A DNA stretch of 32,099 nucleotides, taken from IMG/VR virus record IMGVR_UViG_3300037189_006680, positions 1 through 32,099 of that record, one strand, 5' to 3'. This stretch comes from a virus. Of this stretch, positions 13,868 through 22,412 are shown in pieces. The first letter of the stretch is position 1. Each line of letters opens with the position of its first letter. A model generated the notes under the pieces. It made no database searches. It was not told the origin of the DNA and saw only the letters and a program-made list of their open reading frames with translations. The position numbers and the translations under genes are program-made.

Positions 13868-15391
13868 ATGCCGTACCTACGTCCCGGTGTGTACATTGAG
13901 GAAACCCTCAATCCAAACCCACCTATCGTCGGTCCTAACTCTGACTCAGTTGCAGCCTTTGTGGGCACTTCTGACAAGGGCCCAGTGGCCGCAACTCTAG
14001 TGACCTCATGGTCACAGTTCACAAGCCTTTATGGCTCATGGAGCACAACTGCTAGCCGTAACAAGCTAATTACAGCTGTATACATGTTCTTTGCAAACGG
14101 CGGAAGCCGCTGCTACGTCAAGCGCGTTACTGCTGGAACCCCTGTTGTTGCTACCAGCACCTTCCTAGACAGCACCTCTCCAACAGCAGCCAATACTTTA
14201 ACCGTAAACGCGCTTAACGCTGGTGCTTGGGGCAACGACATCTGGATTGGTATCAACACCTCATCACTTGGCTCTAGCTACTTTGATCTAACTGTCTACT
14301 ACAGCAGCACTGCCTCTGCAGGTAATGCAGTTGAGCGATTCACTGACATTACTATGCTAAACAGCGACCCACGTTACGCTATCTCAGTTATTAATGGAAG
14401 TTCTGCTTACATCACTGTAGTTGACGCAAGCCCATCGGACAGCCACACAGCGAGCGACAACCCAGCCCCTACTGGAGCTGGTGGAAGCGTTCCTGTAGAG
14501 CTAGCCTCTGGTGCAGATGGCACCGCCCCTACAGATGCTAACTTGGTTTCTGCGCTGACTGCTTTTGACACCATTACTCAGAGCCTAATCCTGAACCTTC
14601 CAGGTGTTACAGGCACAACTGATGTAAACGGTGCAATCACTTACGCAGCCGGCCGTGGAGACGTGTTTGTAGTTATCGACCCTCTTGTTGATACTGTGTC
14701 AGCTCAGCTAACTCGTGCGGCTGCTTACACCAGCACTTCGTACGCAGCCGTGTACTACCCTAGCTTGGTTATTCCAGACCCAGTTAGCTCTGCACCTAAC
14801 GCAATTACAACTGTCCCGACCGGAGCCGCTGTTATGGGCCGCTATGTTGCAACAGATGCTTCTCGCGGTATTTTCAAGTCTCCTGCTGGTCTAGATGCTC
14901 GTCTTTCTGGAGTTGTCTCAGTAGCACAGTTGACTAACAGCGACCTTGACGCACTAAACAGCGCCTCGGCTCCTGTAAACGCAATCCGCTACGTACCAGG
15001 TTCTGGCATCGTGGTTATGGGTGCCCGTACCCTAAAGCCAGGATACGCAGACCGTTATGTATCGGTACGCCGTAGCCTAATCTACTTAAAGAAGAGCTTG
15101 GAAGACCTAACTGGTTTTGCAATCTTCGAGCCAAACGACGAGCGTCTATGGAATCGACTAACTTCTACAGTAGAAACTTTCCTCACCGACTTCTGGCAAC
15201 AGGGCGGTCTCCGCGGTCTAACCCCGGCAGACTCGTTCTACGTCAAGTGTGACGAGGAGAACAACACTACCAACCAAATTGACAATGGAAACGTAGTGGT
15301 CGAGGTAGGCGTTGCTCTCCAGCGTCCTGCTGAATTCGTAGTTATCCGCATTAGCCAGTACGACAGCGGCGCTGTTGTAACTATTTCCTAG
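13868..15391 (+). CDS. Contractile tail sheath protein
   Basis: A 507-residue tail sheath protein. The N-terminus PYLRPGVYIEETLNPNPPI is the classical sheath start, followed by VAAFVGTSDKGPVAATLVTS. The C-terminal domain has RYVSVRRSLIYLKKSLEDLT, FEPNDERLWNRLTSTVETFL, then FYVKCDEENNTTNQIDNGNV and the ending AEFVVIRISQYDSG, all typical of the polymerising domain of the gp18/FI family. It has an AAGGAGA ribosome site and is followed by the tube gene, the standard order. Confidence 0.96.
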   Translation: MPYLRPGVYIEETLNPNPPIVGPNSDSVAAFVGTSDKGPVAATLVTSWSQFTSLYGSWSTTASRNKLITAVYMFFANGGSRCYVKRVTAGTPVVATSTFLDSTSPTAANTLTVNALNAGAWGNDIWIGINTSSLGSSYFDLTVYYSSTASAGNAVERFTDITMLNSDPRYAISVINGSSAYITVVDASPSDSHTASDNPAPTGAGGSVPVELASGADGTAPTDANLVSALTAFDTITQSLILNLPGVTGTTDVNGAITYAAGRGDVFVVIDPLVDTVSAQLTRAAAYTSTSYAAVYYPSLVIPDPVSSAPNAITTVPTGAAVMGRYVATDASRGIFKSPAGLDARLSGVVSVAQLTNSDLDALNSASAPVNAIRYVPGSGIVVMGARTLKPGYADRYVSVRRSLIYLKKSLEDLTGFAIFEPNDERLWNRLTSTVETFLTDFWQQGGLRGLTPADSFYVKCDEENNTTNQIDNGNVVVEVGVALQRPAEFVVIRISQYDSGAVVTIS

Positions 15392-15402
15392 GAGGAACCT
15401 AA

Positions 15403-16002
15403 ATGGCAACCACCCAAAACGCCAAGAGTAGCATTCAACGCTTCTCTAAACTGGCTACTGATCCAATCCGTAATTTTAGATTCCTTGTGGAATTTCAGAC
15501 TACCGCGGATGGCAACCCAGCTGCCAACACCTTCATGAACTTCAGTGGAGGCTTCACTCAGATTTCAGGTCTGAACATCACTACCCAGAGCATCAGCTAC
15601 CGCGAAGGCGGCATGAACACGACTCTGCACCAGGTTCCTGGTCAGACCTCGTTCCAGCCAATCACCCTTCAGCGTGGTGTTATCTACGGTAAGGATGAGT
15701 CAATCAACTGGATGAAGACCCTGTTCGCAGCTGCTGCTGGCGAAGGTATCCCGGGTTCTGGCGGAAAGAACTTCCGTTGCAACCTAGTCATCTACGTCCT
15801 TGACCACCCAATTACCGCTGACCCGCTAATCACGGCTAATGACATCGTGTCTACAAAGGCATTTAAGATGAAGTTTAAGGTACACAACGCTTGGATTCAG
15901 GCGCTGAACTTTACTGACCTTAACGCCCAAGACAACGCGCTTATGTACGAGACCATGACTCTTGTGCACGAGGGCCTTTCGGTATCTTTCGTAACTCAGT
16001 AA
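15403..16002 (+). CDS. Tail tube protein (gp19-like)
   Basis: This 199-residue protein directly follows the sheath gene behind an AGGAGG ribosome site. It shows the gp19-like tube pattern: DPIRNFRFLVEFQ (first strand), FSGGFTQISGLNITTQSISY (the 'v.Gl....e...yreGg' motif), TTLHQVPGQTSFQPITLQRG, and the late helix/strand NAWIQALNFTDLNAQDNALM with ETMTLVHEGLSV. It forms the inner tube around which the sheath contracts. Confidence 0.93.
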   Translation: MATTQNAKSSIQRFSKLATDPIRNFRFLVEFQTTADGNPAANTFMNFSGGFTQISGLNITTQSISYREGGMNTTLHQVPGQTSFQPITLQRGVIYGKDESINWMKTLFAAAAGEGIPGSGGKNFRCNLVIYVLDHPITADPLITANDIVSTKAFKMKFKVHNAWIQALNFTDLNAQDNALMYETMTLVHEGLSVSFVTQ

Positions 16003-16044
16003 TAAATTCTGGTAAACTAATAAATAACTAATTAGGAGCATTAC

Positions 16045-16848
16045 ATGTCTGAAGAGATTTTCACAAGCAATACAACGGCAATTGAATCAGCTATCGCTGA
16101 GGTCAATGATACGCCGGAAGTAGAGATCGAAACCGTTGCACCATCTAATACTGACGTGCTGCTCCCCGGCGGATTCATCGCCGGGGACGGCTCGGTAGTA
16201 AAGTACGCAGAAGTGCGTGAACTTAACGGAGTTGACGAAGAGGCAATTGCCAAAACCGGAACTCCAGGCAAGGCTCTCATGGCTATGCTACAGCGAGGTC
16301 TAGTGTCTCTTGGCGGCGAAAAAGCTACCAAAGAGGACCTAGACAAGATGCTTAGCGGAGACCGTGACGCAGTGCTTATTGGTATTCGTCGAGTAACCTT
16401 CGGTGACACTATTGACTTTGAGTTCCCTTGCGAAAACTGCAAGACAGACTTAAACGTAACCGTGAACTTAGGAACTGACGTCCCTTACAAGAATCTTGAG
16501 GACCCTCAAGAGGGACGCACGTTTGTGTACCAGTCTAAGACCAGCGGTGAAATTAAAGTCTCTTTGCCTACTGGCCTTGTGCAGCGAAAGCTTCTTGAGA
16601 ACATTGATAAGAGCCGACCTGAACTAAACACCATCCTTTTGGCTGGCTGTGTAGATTCAATTAACGGCAATGGTTCTCTGGGAGCTAGCTCTGTTCTAAA
16701 GCTTGGTATGAAAGACCGAGAGCAACTTGTCACTGAGATCATTACCAGAACCCCAGGCCCACGCCTTGGGGAGGTGAAGACGACCTGTGAGGCATGTGGC
16801 GAGGATATTCCTATGCCACTGTCGTTGGCAGATTTGTTTCGTCTATAG
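16045..16848 (+). CDS. T4 gp26-like baseplate/tail-assembly protein
   Basis: A 267-residue protein between tube and tape measure. It has two Cys pairs, FEFPCENCKTDLN (about residues 129-141) and CEACGEDIPM (about 249-258), likely a split zinc site, and ends LSLADLFRL. These features match the T4_baseplate (gp26-like) family found in many contractile-tail phages before the tape measure, where tail chaperones are encoded. The start has AGGAGC upstream. An open extension in the +1 frame follows, suggesting a frameshifted longer form. Whether it is a baseplate part or a chaperone is not settled by sequence. Confidence 0.8.
   Translation: MSEEIFTSNTTAIESAIAEVNDTPEVEIETVAPSNTDVLLPGGFIAGDGSVVKYAEVRELNGVDEEAIAKTGTPGKALMAMLQRGLVSLGGEKATKEDLDKMLSGDRDAVLIGIRRVTFGDTIDFEFPCENCKTDLNVTVNLGTDVPYKNLEDPQEGRTFVYQSKTSGEIKVSLPTGLVQRKLLENIDKSRPELNTILLAGCVDSINGNGSLGASSVLKLGMKDREQLVTEIITRTPGPRLGEVKTTCEACGEDIPMPLSLADLFRL
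16837..16840 (+). promoter_or_regulatory. Candidate +1 ribosomal frameshift site (TTTC)
   Basis: The codon TTT (Phe265) is followed by C, so a Phe-tRNA could slip +1 from UUU to UUC before the nearby stop TAG at 16846. The downstream +1 frame is open to 16996. This is a proposed site; no stimulatory structure was computed. Confidence 0.45.
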
Positions 16849-16996
16849 AGACGAAGATTACGAAGCACTACTCGACCAGTATGAAGCACTAACCAGATCA
16901 TTTCCCGGATGGACGCTCTCTGACATCAGAGAGATGTCTGTAAGAGAACGTTTAAATTGGTTGTCTCGTGCATCCAGAAATAGGATAGGTCAGTAA
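16841..16996 (+). CDS. +1-frame extension of the gp26-like protein (tail-assembly chaperone second part)
   Basis: From 16841 the +1 frame encodes about 51 residues (VYRDEDYEALLDQYEALTRS... SVRERLNWLSRASRNRIGQ) ending one base before the tape-measure ATG (TAATG). The residues are hydrophilic and helical, like second-frame parts of tail chaperones. There is no ATG, GTG or TTG start in this frame between 16800 and 16931; the upstream GTG codons at 16787 and 16796 would give an odd N-terminus rich in Arg, Cys and His. A fusion of 265 + 51 residues by +1 frameshift is therefore more likely than a separate gene. Confidence 0.6.
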   Translation, partial: VYRDEDYEALLDQYEALTRSFPGWTLSDIREMSVRERLNWLSRASRNRIGQ

Positions 16997-19371
16997 TGTT
17001 AGGTTTACCGGTAGGCGGTAGCAGCCCTAAAAAGGCTAAGCTAGTCGCTGACCTTGCCGTTGAGTATACCAAGCTCAACGCTATCCTTGAAAAAACGGCA
17101 ACGCTTTCTGGCACCATCTCTAAAAACCTTAAAAATTCTAAAGGTGGCGGCCCCGGCGGCGGCGCTATGCAATTTGGCAGCAGCCCGCCCCCTCCTATAG
17201 CCGGTGGCTCTCCTCCCCCAGGCAGCTCTGCTGTAGTCGGTACCGGCCCTGGTGGCGGTGGCTTAACCACTCCTGTAGGAAACACTCAATTTAAGAGCCC
17301 TGGCGCTAGCAGCATGAGCTGGAGCGAAGTAGGCAAGAATGCTATGCGCTCTGTTGCCGAGGGTATTCCCGGCGCACTTGCCGCAGGTGGCTCAGGATTT
17401 TTACAGGCTATTAACCCTAGCGATTTTGTTGCCAACGATATGGCTCGTCGATCAATGGCTTTTTACCAGGGAATGGGCGGACAAACAGGGGCCGATAAAG
17501 CCGGCAAGCAAATTGAAAATATGATGAACGCTGGAACCGCTACCAGCGCTCTAGATGGTGCTAACGCTGCCATGATGGGTGCCAGTAATGGCCTTATGCC
17601 AGGCATAGGTGGTGGAGCATACAGTGGTGCTGCTGGCGTTTCTAACATTATGCCGGGTGTTGGCCTTGAGGGCGGTATGGAAGCTCAGGCTGCCCTTAAT
17701 AAAGCTAGTTCTGTAAACAAGCTTCGTATGATCGGCATTCAAGTTCGTGACGCTAACGGTTTGCCTAGGGCCGTAGAGGATGTTGCACGTCAGCTTTGGG
17801 GCCAACTAAAGGGCATGACCGGCGGCGACGGCCAGGGCTCTATTACTGAGGAAGACCTTACCTTTGCTTTGCAATCAGGTAACTCACTTGACTCAATGCT
17901 TAACCAATACTTTGGTAATGACCCAATTCTTCGTCAGTCAGTTATCCGCTACCTGTACCAGTTTGCTTCAGGAAAAGGCACAAGTAAAAAAGACCTAGAA
18001 AAAACTAACGCTAACCCCGCTGTATCCCAATCAGCAGGTAGACGAAACGCTGCCGCTTACGGCGCTATTAATGCTTACACTACCAAGGGCGCGCAGGGGG
18101 TTACAGACGCTAACGATATGGTCGCTCAGCTAGCTAGAATCGCAACTTCTTTGGAATTCCTGCTGGGCCCTGTAGTCCAGTTTACTACGTTTATGCAGAC
18201 GCTTAGCGGCGGAGCCAACGGCGGTATCGGAAACCTAATCGGTGGTCTTGGAAACCTAGTTGGTCCAGCCATTGGAATGGCGCTTACAAAAGCATTTGGG
18301 CCTGTAACTAACTTTTTTAAAGGCATGTTTGGCGGTGGCACGGCTGCTGCCGGAACAACTGCTGCGGGCACATCCGCTAAGGCTGGTACAGCTGCAGCCA
18401 GTAAACTAGGCACTAGGGCAGCGGGTCTTGCGGCTGCGCCATTTATTACTAACGTCAGTAATATGATTGGCCTTGCTACTAGAGACAAGAATGTTCCGCT
18501 AACTGAAATCGAAAAAGCTACGCTACAGCATGAGTCTGGAATTAGAGCCGCAGATGCTATGTATATACCTTCGGGCAAAGATGGCAAGCCTTGGTGGGAA
18601 GACTTTGGCGGCGGCGAGGGCGGCGACGGCCAGCTTTACGGCATGGGCGATGGTGGCACCCTTGCAAGCCCTACCGATGGATACAGCAACAACATTACTA
18701 GTCGCTGGGGCGAGATCCGCCACCTAGTTATTGACGGCAAGAAGGTCACTACTAAGCCGCACGGCGGCATGGATATTGGTGTTCGTGAGGGTACATCTGT
18801 AAAGGCTGTTAAAGACGGAACAGTTATTCACACCGGATATAACCCAGACGGCTTTGGTAATAACGTTATTATTCAGCACGACGATGGTTACCAAACTGTT
18901 TACGCCCACCTTAGCTCTAAGTCAATGCAGAAGGGTGACAAGGTAACTGCTGGTCAACTTGTTGGGTTGAGCGGTAACACCGGTTTCTCTAGCGGCCCTC
19001 ACTTGCACTTCCAGGTACAAAAGAACATTAATGGTAAAACTTATGACCCCGCTGCTTACCTATCCGGGTCTAAGGACGTAACGGCTTCTGGCGTACACTC
19101 AGGCACTCCGGAAGACGCGGTTTCTAACGCGTTGTTCAGCTCTAGCGCCGGGTCTCTATTCTCTGGAGTAAAGCCCAAAGATGGCGGCGGTGGGTCTGAG
19201 TCTAGCGACCCTACTATCCTTCCAGTCGGGTCTGGCAGCCGTGGAGGAAATAACGTTACGGTAAACATCAACGTACCTGCCAGCGCTTCAATTAACGAGC
19301 AGACACTGGCTCGGGAAGTAAAAAGAATTCTTCAGGAAGATGAACGAGTAAAGATGGCGGTAAATAGATAA
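16996..19371 (+). CDS. Tape measure protein with M23 peptidase domain
   Basis: This 791-residue protein lies after the tail chaperone. The N-terminus is followed by a Pro/Gly-rich stretch (about 50-95), long Ala/Gly/Met-rich helical parts, and a hydrophobic segment around residues 400-480, typical of tape measures. Residues about 555-695 are a lysostaphin-type M23 metallopeptidase domain: zinc ligands His589 and Asp593 (HGGMDIG) and His671, with His638 (YAHLS) and His669 (PHLHF) as catalytic His. The domain likely cuts host peptidoglycan crosslinks during DNA entry. The last 50 residues are a beta and helix segment (NVTVNINVPASASINEQTLA). About 790 residues implies a medium tail. Confidence 0.92.
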   Translation: MLGLPVGGSSPKKAKLVADLAVEYTKLNAILEKTATLSGTISKNLKNSKGGGPGGGAMQFGSSPPPPIAGGSPPPGSSAVVGTGPGGGGLTTPVGNTQFKSPGASSMSWSEVGKNAMRSVAEGIPGALAAGGSGFLQAINPSDFVANDMARRSMAFYQGMGGQTGADKAGKQIENMMNAGTATSALDGANAAMMGASNGLMPGIGGGAYSGAAGVSNIMPGVGLEGGMEAQAALNKASSVNKLRMIGIQVRDANGLPRAVEDVARQLWGQLKGMTGGDGQGSITEEDLTFALQSGNSLDSMLNQYFGNDPILRQSVIRYLYQFASGKGTSKKDLEKTNANPAVSQSAGRRNAAAYGAINAYTTKGAQGVTDANDMVAQLARIATSLEFLLGPVVQFTTFMQTLSGGANGGIGNLIGGLGNLVGPAIGMALTKAFGPVTNFFKGMFGGGTAAAGTTAAGTSAKAGTAAASKLGTRAAGLAAAPFITNVSNMIGLATRDKNVPLTEIEKATLQHESGIRAADAMYIPSGKDGKPWWEDFGGGEGGDGQLYGMGDGGTLASPTDGYSNNITSRWGEIRHLVIDGKKVTTKPHGGMDIGVREGTSVKAVKDGTVIHTGYNPDGFGNNVIIQHDDGYQTVYAHLSSKSMQKGDKVTAGQLVGLSGNTGFSSGPHLHFQVQKNINGKTYDPAAYLSGSKDVTASGVHSGTPEDAVSNALFSSSAGSLFSGVKPKDGGGGSESSDPTILPVGSGSRGGNNVTVNINVPASASINEQTLAREVKRILQEDERVKMAVNR

Positions 19372-20825
19372 TGTCTGACGCAGGACTATATAATCTTCAG
19401 AGCTCCGCAGCTAAAAGATCTGCTAACTCTAATGACAGGGACCTAAGCCCTGCACAGTACTACGCTAATCTTGGTGTAGATCCGTCGGTAAAGCCGGGAA
19501 CTCCGCAGCCAAAGATTAAGGCGGGAACGATTATTACCACAGTCGGCCCGGCAAACAACTCTATTTGGGCACTCCAGACATCAAGACACGCCGCCGGCAT
19601 TCCTGTAGTACCTGCCGCTTGCTACCCAAAGGGGCATAAACTTGCTGGCGGAGTCAGCATGGGAGTTACTAAGGTCCTGTCTTACGCTGACACGCAGAAC
19701 CCTAGCGTCACTAAAAACTACACCTTTGTTAACCAGTCTGTTAAGATTAAGGGCCCTGACGGCGAGTGGCTGTACTACCGCGGTTACTACATTCCTAAAG
19801 TTAAGACTGTTGTTGCCAAGCCGAGCGTAGACAATAAGCCTATTCCACTAAAGCCAAGCAGCCCTAATGAGTATAGGTGGAACTTACCGCCTCACAAGTG
19901 GAGCCTTCCTGTACTGCCGTCTAGTGACCCTAACTTTATGCCAACTGGTTACAACCGACCTCCGTCACAAGACCGATACCGTCGTGGCCGTTTGTGGTGG
20001 AAGTCTAGTGACCCTAACCTGTCTATCGGTACCAGCACTGACAATAGCAAAAACTCTAGTGTTGCAGGAAAAGACGACGCTCACAAATACGGGTTTCAGT
20101 TCCTGTGGAACCCGGAAAAGTTTACTACCTCAGTTCAAGTAAACATGGATGCTACCCCCTCTGCACAAGACCGTTTTATTGGTGGCCCTGGTTACTTCCC
20201 AGCTACTGAAGTTCTCTCACTGACTATCAGGATTGACAGAACTAATGACTTTGCTTGCGCAGCTAGCATGTTTGATCGCCCCACCTGGTCGGCTCCTCCT
20301 ACCCTACTTAAAAGAGATTCGGGACTGTCTCAGGACATTATTAATTTAACCAACGCAGGGCTTCTTGCAAATAACTTTGCTAAACACCAAAACTTTGTCG
20401 ATAAGTCACAAGTAGCGCAGTTTATTCAGTACTACCGCGTCAACGGCAGCTTTGCTCAAGACGAAACAAATGCGTCTATCGAAGCAAAACTTATTGACCT
20501 GTATCAGCGCGGCACTTTGGCTGATATTGAGTTTTTGCTTAGAGCTATTAACGGCTCTGGACCGGGTAGCGGTAGAAACGGTAAACCGGTTACGTGGGCC
20601 AATGGTCGAGGTATTTCTACCGCCGACATTGGGTTTCTTGTTCCTACCGTTCTAAACATTGACGTTGGTCCGTTGTCTTACCAAGGTTACGTAACTAGCT
20701 TGTCAATCGAACACGGGGCTTTCACTCAGGACATGATTCCTATTCGTTCTGACCTTACTGTTTCATTTAACCTACTGGCTACAGTCGGCCTTACCGCACC
20801 TGAGTTGGCAGGAGGAACTAAATAA
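19371..20825 (+). CDS. Tube-initiator/baseplate hub protein (CIS tube-protein-like)
   Basis: A 484-residue protein with TAATG overlaps at both ends. Residues about 235-300 (YGFQFLWNPEKFTTSVQVNM, then VLSLTIRIDRTNDFACA) resemble the N-terminal domain of contractile injection system tube-initiator proteins ('f.fNPe..t...'). Residues about 400-480 (VLNIDVGPLSYQGYVTSLSI; DLTVSFNLLATVGL) are the second half of the same tube-like fold. The first 230 residues are polar and less clear. Order before a LysM protein and gpD-like hub agrees with this role. Assignment is from pattern and context. Confidence 0.65.
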   Translation: MSDAGLYNLQSSAAKRSANSNDRDLSPAQYYANLGVDPSVKPGTPQPKIKAGTIITTVGPANNSIWALQTSRHAAGIPVVPAACYPKGHKLAGGVSMGVTKVLSYADTQNPSVTKNYTFVNQSVKIKGPDGEWLYYRGYYIPKVKTVVAKPSVDNKPIPLKPSSPNEYRWNLPPHKWSLPVLPSSDPNFMPTGYNRPPSQDRYRRGRLWWKSSDPNLSIGTSTDNSKNSSVAGKDDAHKYGFQFLWNPEKFTTSVQVNMDATPSAQDRFIGGPGYFPATEVLSLTIRIDRTNDFACAASMFDRPTWSAPPTLLKRDSGLSQDIINLTNAGLLANNFAKHQNFVDKSQVAQFIQYYRVNGSFAQDETNASIEAKLIDLYQRGTLADIEFLLRAINGSGPGSGRNGKPVTWANGRGISTADIGFLVPTVLNIDVGPLSYQGYVTSLSIEHGAFTQDMIPIRSDLTVSFNLLATVGLTAPELAGGTK

Positions 20826-21106
20826 TGACTATTCACATTGGTTCTCGATACGAAGACTCAGTAGTAGATTTTGTAGCGTTCTCTCAAGACGGGGACGCCG
20901 CTCCTATTGTCTTCTACGAGTTTTCTGACATCGGTCAGATTCAGTACGTTGAGTACACGTGGAAAGAGGGAGACCGCCTAGACCAGGTAGCAGCTAAGTT
21001 TTACCAGTACCCCGACCACTGGTGGATCATTGCTGAATATAACCCCAACGTTACTGACCCGCAAAATATTCCCGCTGGAACAAAGTTAAGGATACCTAGT
21101 GTCTAA
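20825..21106 (+). CDS. LysM-type baseplate protein (gpX/gp53-like)
   Basis: This 93-residue protein has a LysM-like C-terminal half: TWKEGDRLDQVAAKFYQYPD, HWWIIAEYNP and the ending IPAGTKLRIPSV. Such small LysM proteins (P2 gpX, T4 gp53 domain) join tube initiator and hub in contractile tails. It overlaps both neighbours (TAATG with the tube-initiator gene; 8 bases with the hub gene). Confidence 0.85.
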   Translation: MTIHIGSRYEDSVVDFVAFSQDGDAAPIVFYEFSDIGQIQYVEYTWKEGDRLDQVAAKFYQYPDHWWIIAEYNPNVTDPQNIPAGTKLRIPSV

Positions 21107-22412
21107 CTTTGTAAGGCTTGATTTGCCTAATAACCAGTTTAAATTTAAGCGTGTCTACAAACTTAGTTACATGCAGGAAAACTACCACCATGATTTTGCC
21201 CGTGTCTACTTTAGAGACTGGGCAATTAGCCCTACTCAACTGAGGTCCGGTTCTCCGATGGTAATTCAGTTGCACGGTAAAAAGTTCTATGGGTATGTGC
21301 ACGACGTGCGCTCCCACCAAGATAACAACAGCAACTTTACTGAGATCGGTTTTATTGGCGCATCTTGGGTGATGAGACAGGCTAGCCAGCAAGTATACAA
21401 TGACGTTACAGCTGACCAGATCGTTGTGCAAATTGCTAAGAAATACAACTTTGGATACAAAGTTACTGCGCACCCACGCGTGTTCCCGCACATTTCTCAG
21501 GGCGGGTTAACTGACTGGGAGTTCATGGTAAAGCTAGCAAAGCAGTCTGGGTATTTCTTGCGCGCCGAAAACACAGTTCTGTACTTCCAGCCCCTGCTAG
21601 AGGACTTTGACGGCCTGATCAACGAAGCTAAAGATTTTATTAAGGCTGACGCTGGTGTTAAGTCCGGCCCCCCTTTGTATTACTTTAAGCCAATTGTAGG
21701 GGAGACACTGGTGCACCACGGTGCAGATAAGTCAGCTGTATCAATTGCAGGTGTTAACCCAGAGACTGGTAAACTATTTAAATACACTAAACAAACCCGA
21801 TCAAAGTCCACCAGAGCAAAATCTAATCCTGAAATGTTTGATAAGCACGCCACCAACGTTGTAGCTAACAGCTATGAGGCCGCCGTGTCTGAGGCAGTAG
21901 CTGCCGACAATAAAAGCCTTTTTCCTTATCAGGCTGACGCTCAGGTTATCGGTACCCCATCTTTGCGCCCCGGCATGCCTATACACCTATCTAATTTAGG
22001 AAAAGACTTCTCCGGCTATTGGACCATTCTTCGGGTAGAGCACGAGGTTCTTGAGGAATCTCTAAACGTTCAGGTTTACAGCACTACCCTGAGCCTAGGC
22101 ACAGACTCACTTGGAGAAACCTCTAAGCCTCAATACCCTAGGCGTCCGGCCGCTAAACCTGCCCGCAACATTGTCCCTAACGTTAGGAACACCAGACTTA
22201 AGCCAGAAACCAAACTTAAAAGCAGCGGGCTCCACGTGCAGCAAACTAAAACGACTGCTTTAGTCGGACGTGTTAACCGCGCTGACCTAAAATCTAAATC
22301 ATTAGTTAAGGCGGCGTGGACCTCTGTTCAGGGAAATCTGAACACCAAACAGCCGTCTCCTACATCTCCAGTGCAAAGGTTTAAGGTGAACGCTAATGCA
22401 GCACGAGGTTAG
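21099..22412 (+). CDS. gpD-like baseplate hub protein
   Basis: A 437-residue protein from GTG 21099. The first half has hub strands (FKRVYKLSYMQENYHHDFAR, VIQLHGKKFYGYVHDV, then NFTEIGFIGASWVMRQASQQ) and DVTADQIVVQIAKKYNFGYK with TDWEFMVKLAKQSGYFLRAE, the familiar gpD/gp27 hub phrase. Residues about 290-345 (PYQADAQVIGTPSLRPGMPI; DFSGYWTILRVEHEV) are the last hub domain. The C-terminal 90 residues are basic and Pro/Lys-rich and probably flexible. It should form the trimeric hub below the tube, binding the spike encoded next. Confidence 0.85.
   Translation: MSNFVRLDLPNNQFKFKRVYKLSYMQENYHHDFARVYFRDWAISPTQLRSGSPMVIQLHGKKFYGYVHDVRSHQDNNSNFTEIGFIGASWVMRQASQQVYNDVTADQIVVQIAKKYNFGYKVTAHPRVFPHISQGGLTDWEFMVKLAKQSGYFLRAENTVLYFQPLLEDFDGLINEAKDFIKADAGVKSGPPLYYFKPIVGETLVHHGADKSAVSIAGVNPETGKLFKYTKQTRSKSTRAKSNPEMFDKHATNVVANSYEAAVSEAVAADNKSLFPYQADAQVIGTPSLRPGMPIHLSNLGKDFSGYWTILRVEHEVLEESLNVQVYSTTLSLGTDSLGETSKPQYPRRPAAKPARNIVPNVRNTRLKPETKLKSSGLHVQQTKTTALVGRVNRADLKSKSLVKAAWTSVQGNLNTKQPSPTSPVQRFKVNANAARG

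Noticed and set aside
16787-16840. Independent start (GTG) for the second chaperone frame
   Set aside because: Residues encoded here (RHVARIFLCHCRW) look like a shadow of the gp26-like frame; frameshift explains the reading better, although not proven.
18126-18587. Minus-strand open frame (153 codons) opposite the tape measure
   Set aside because: Ala/Val/Pro-rich shadow of Gly/Ala-rich tape-measure codons; no motif, no start signal.
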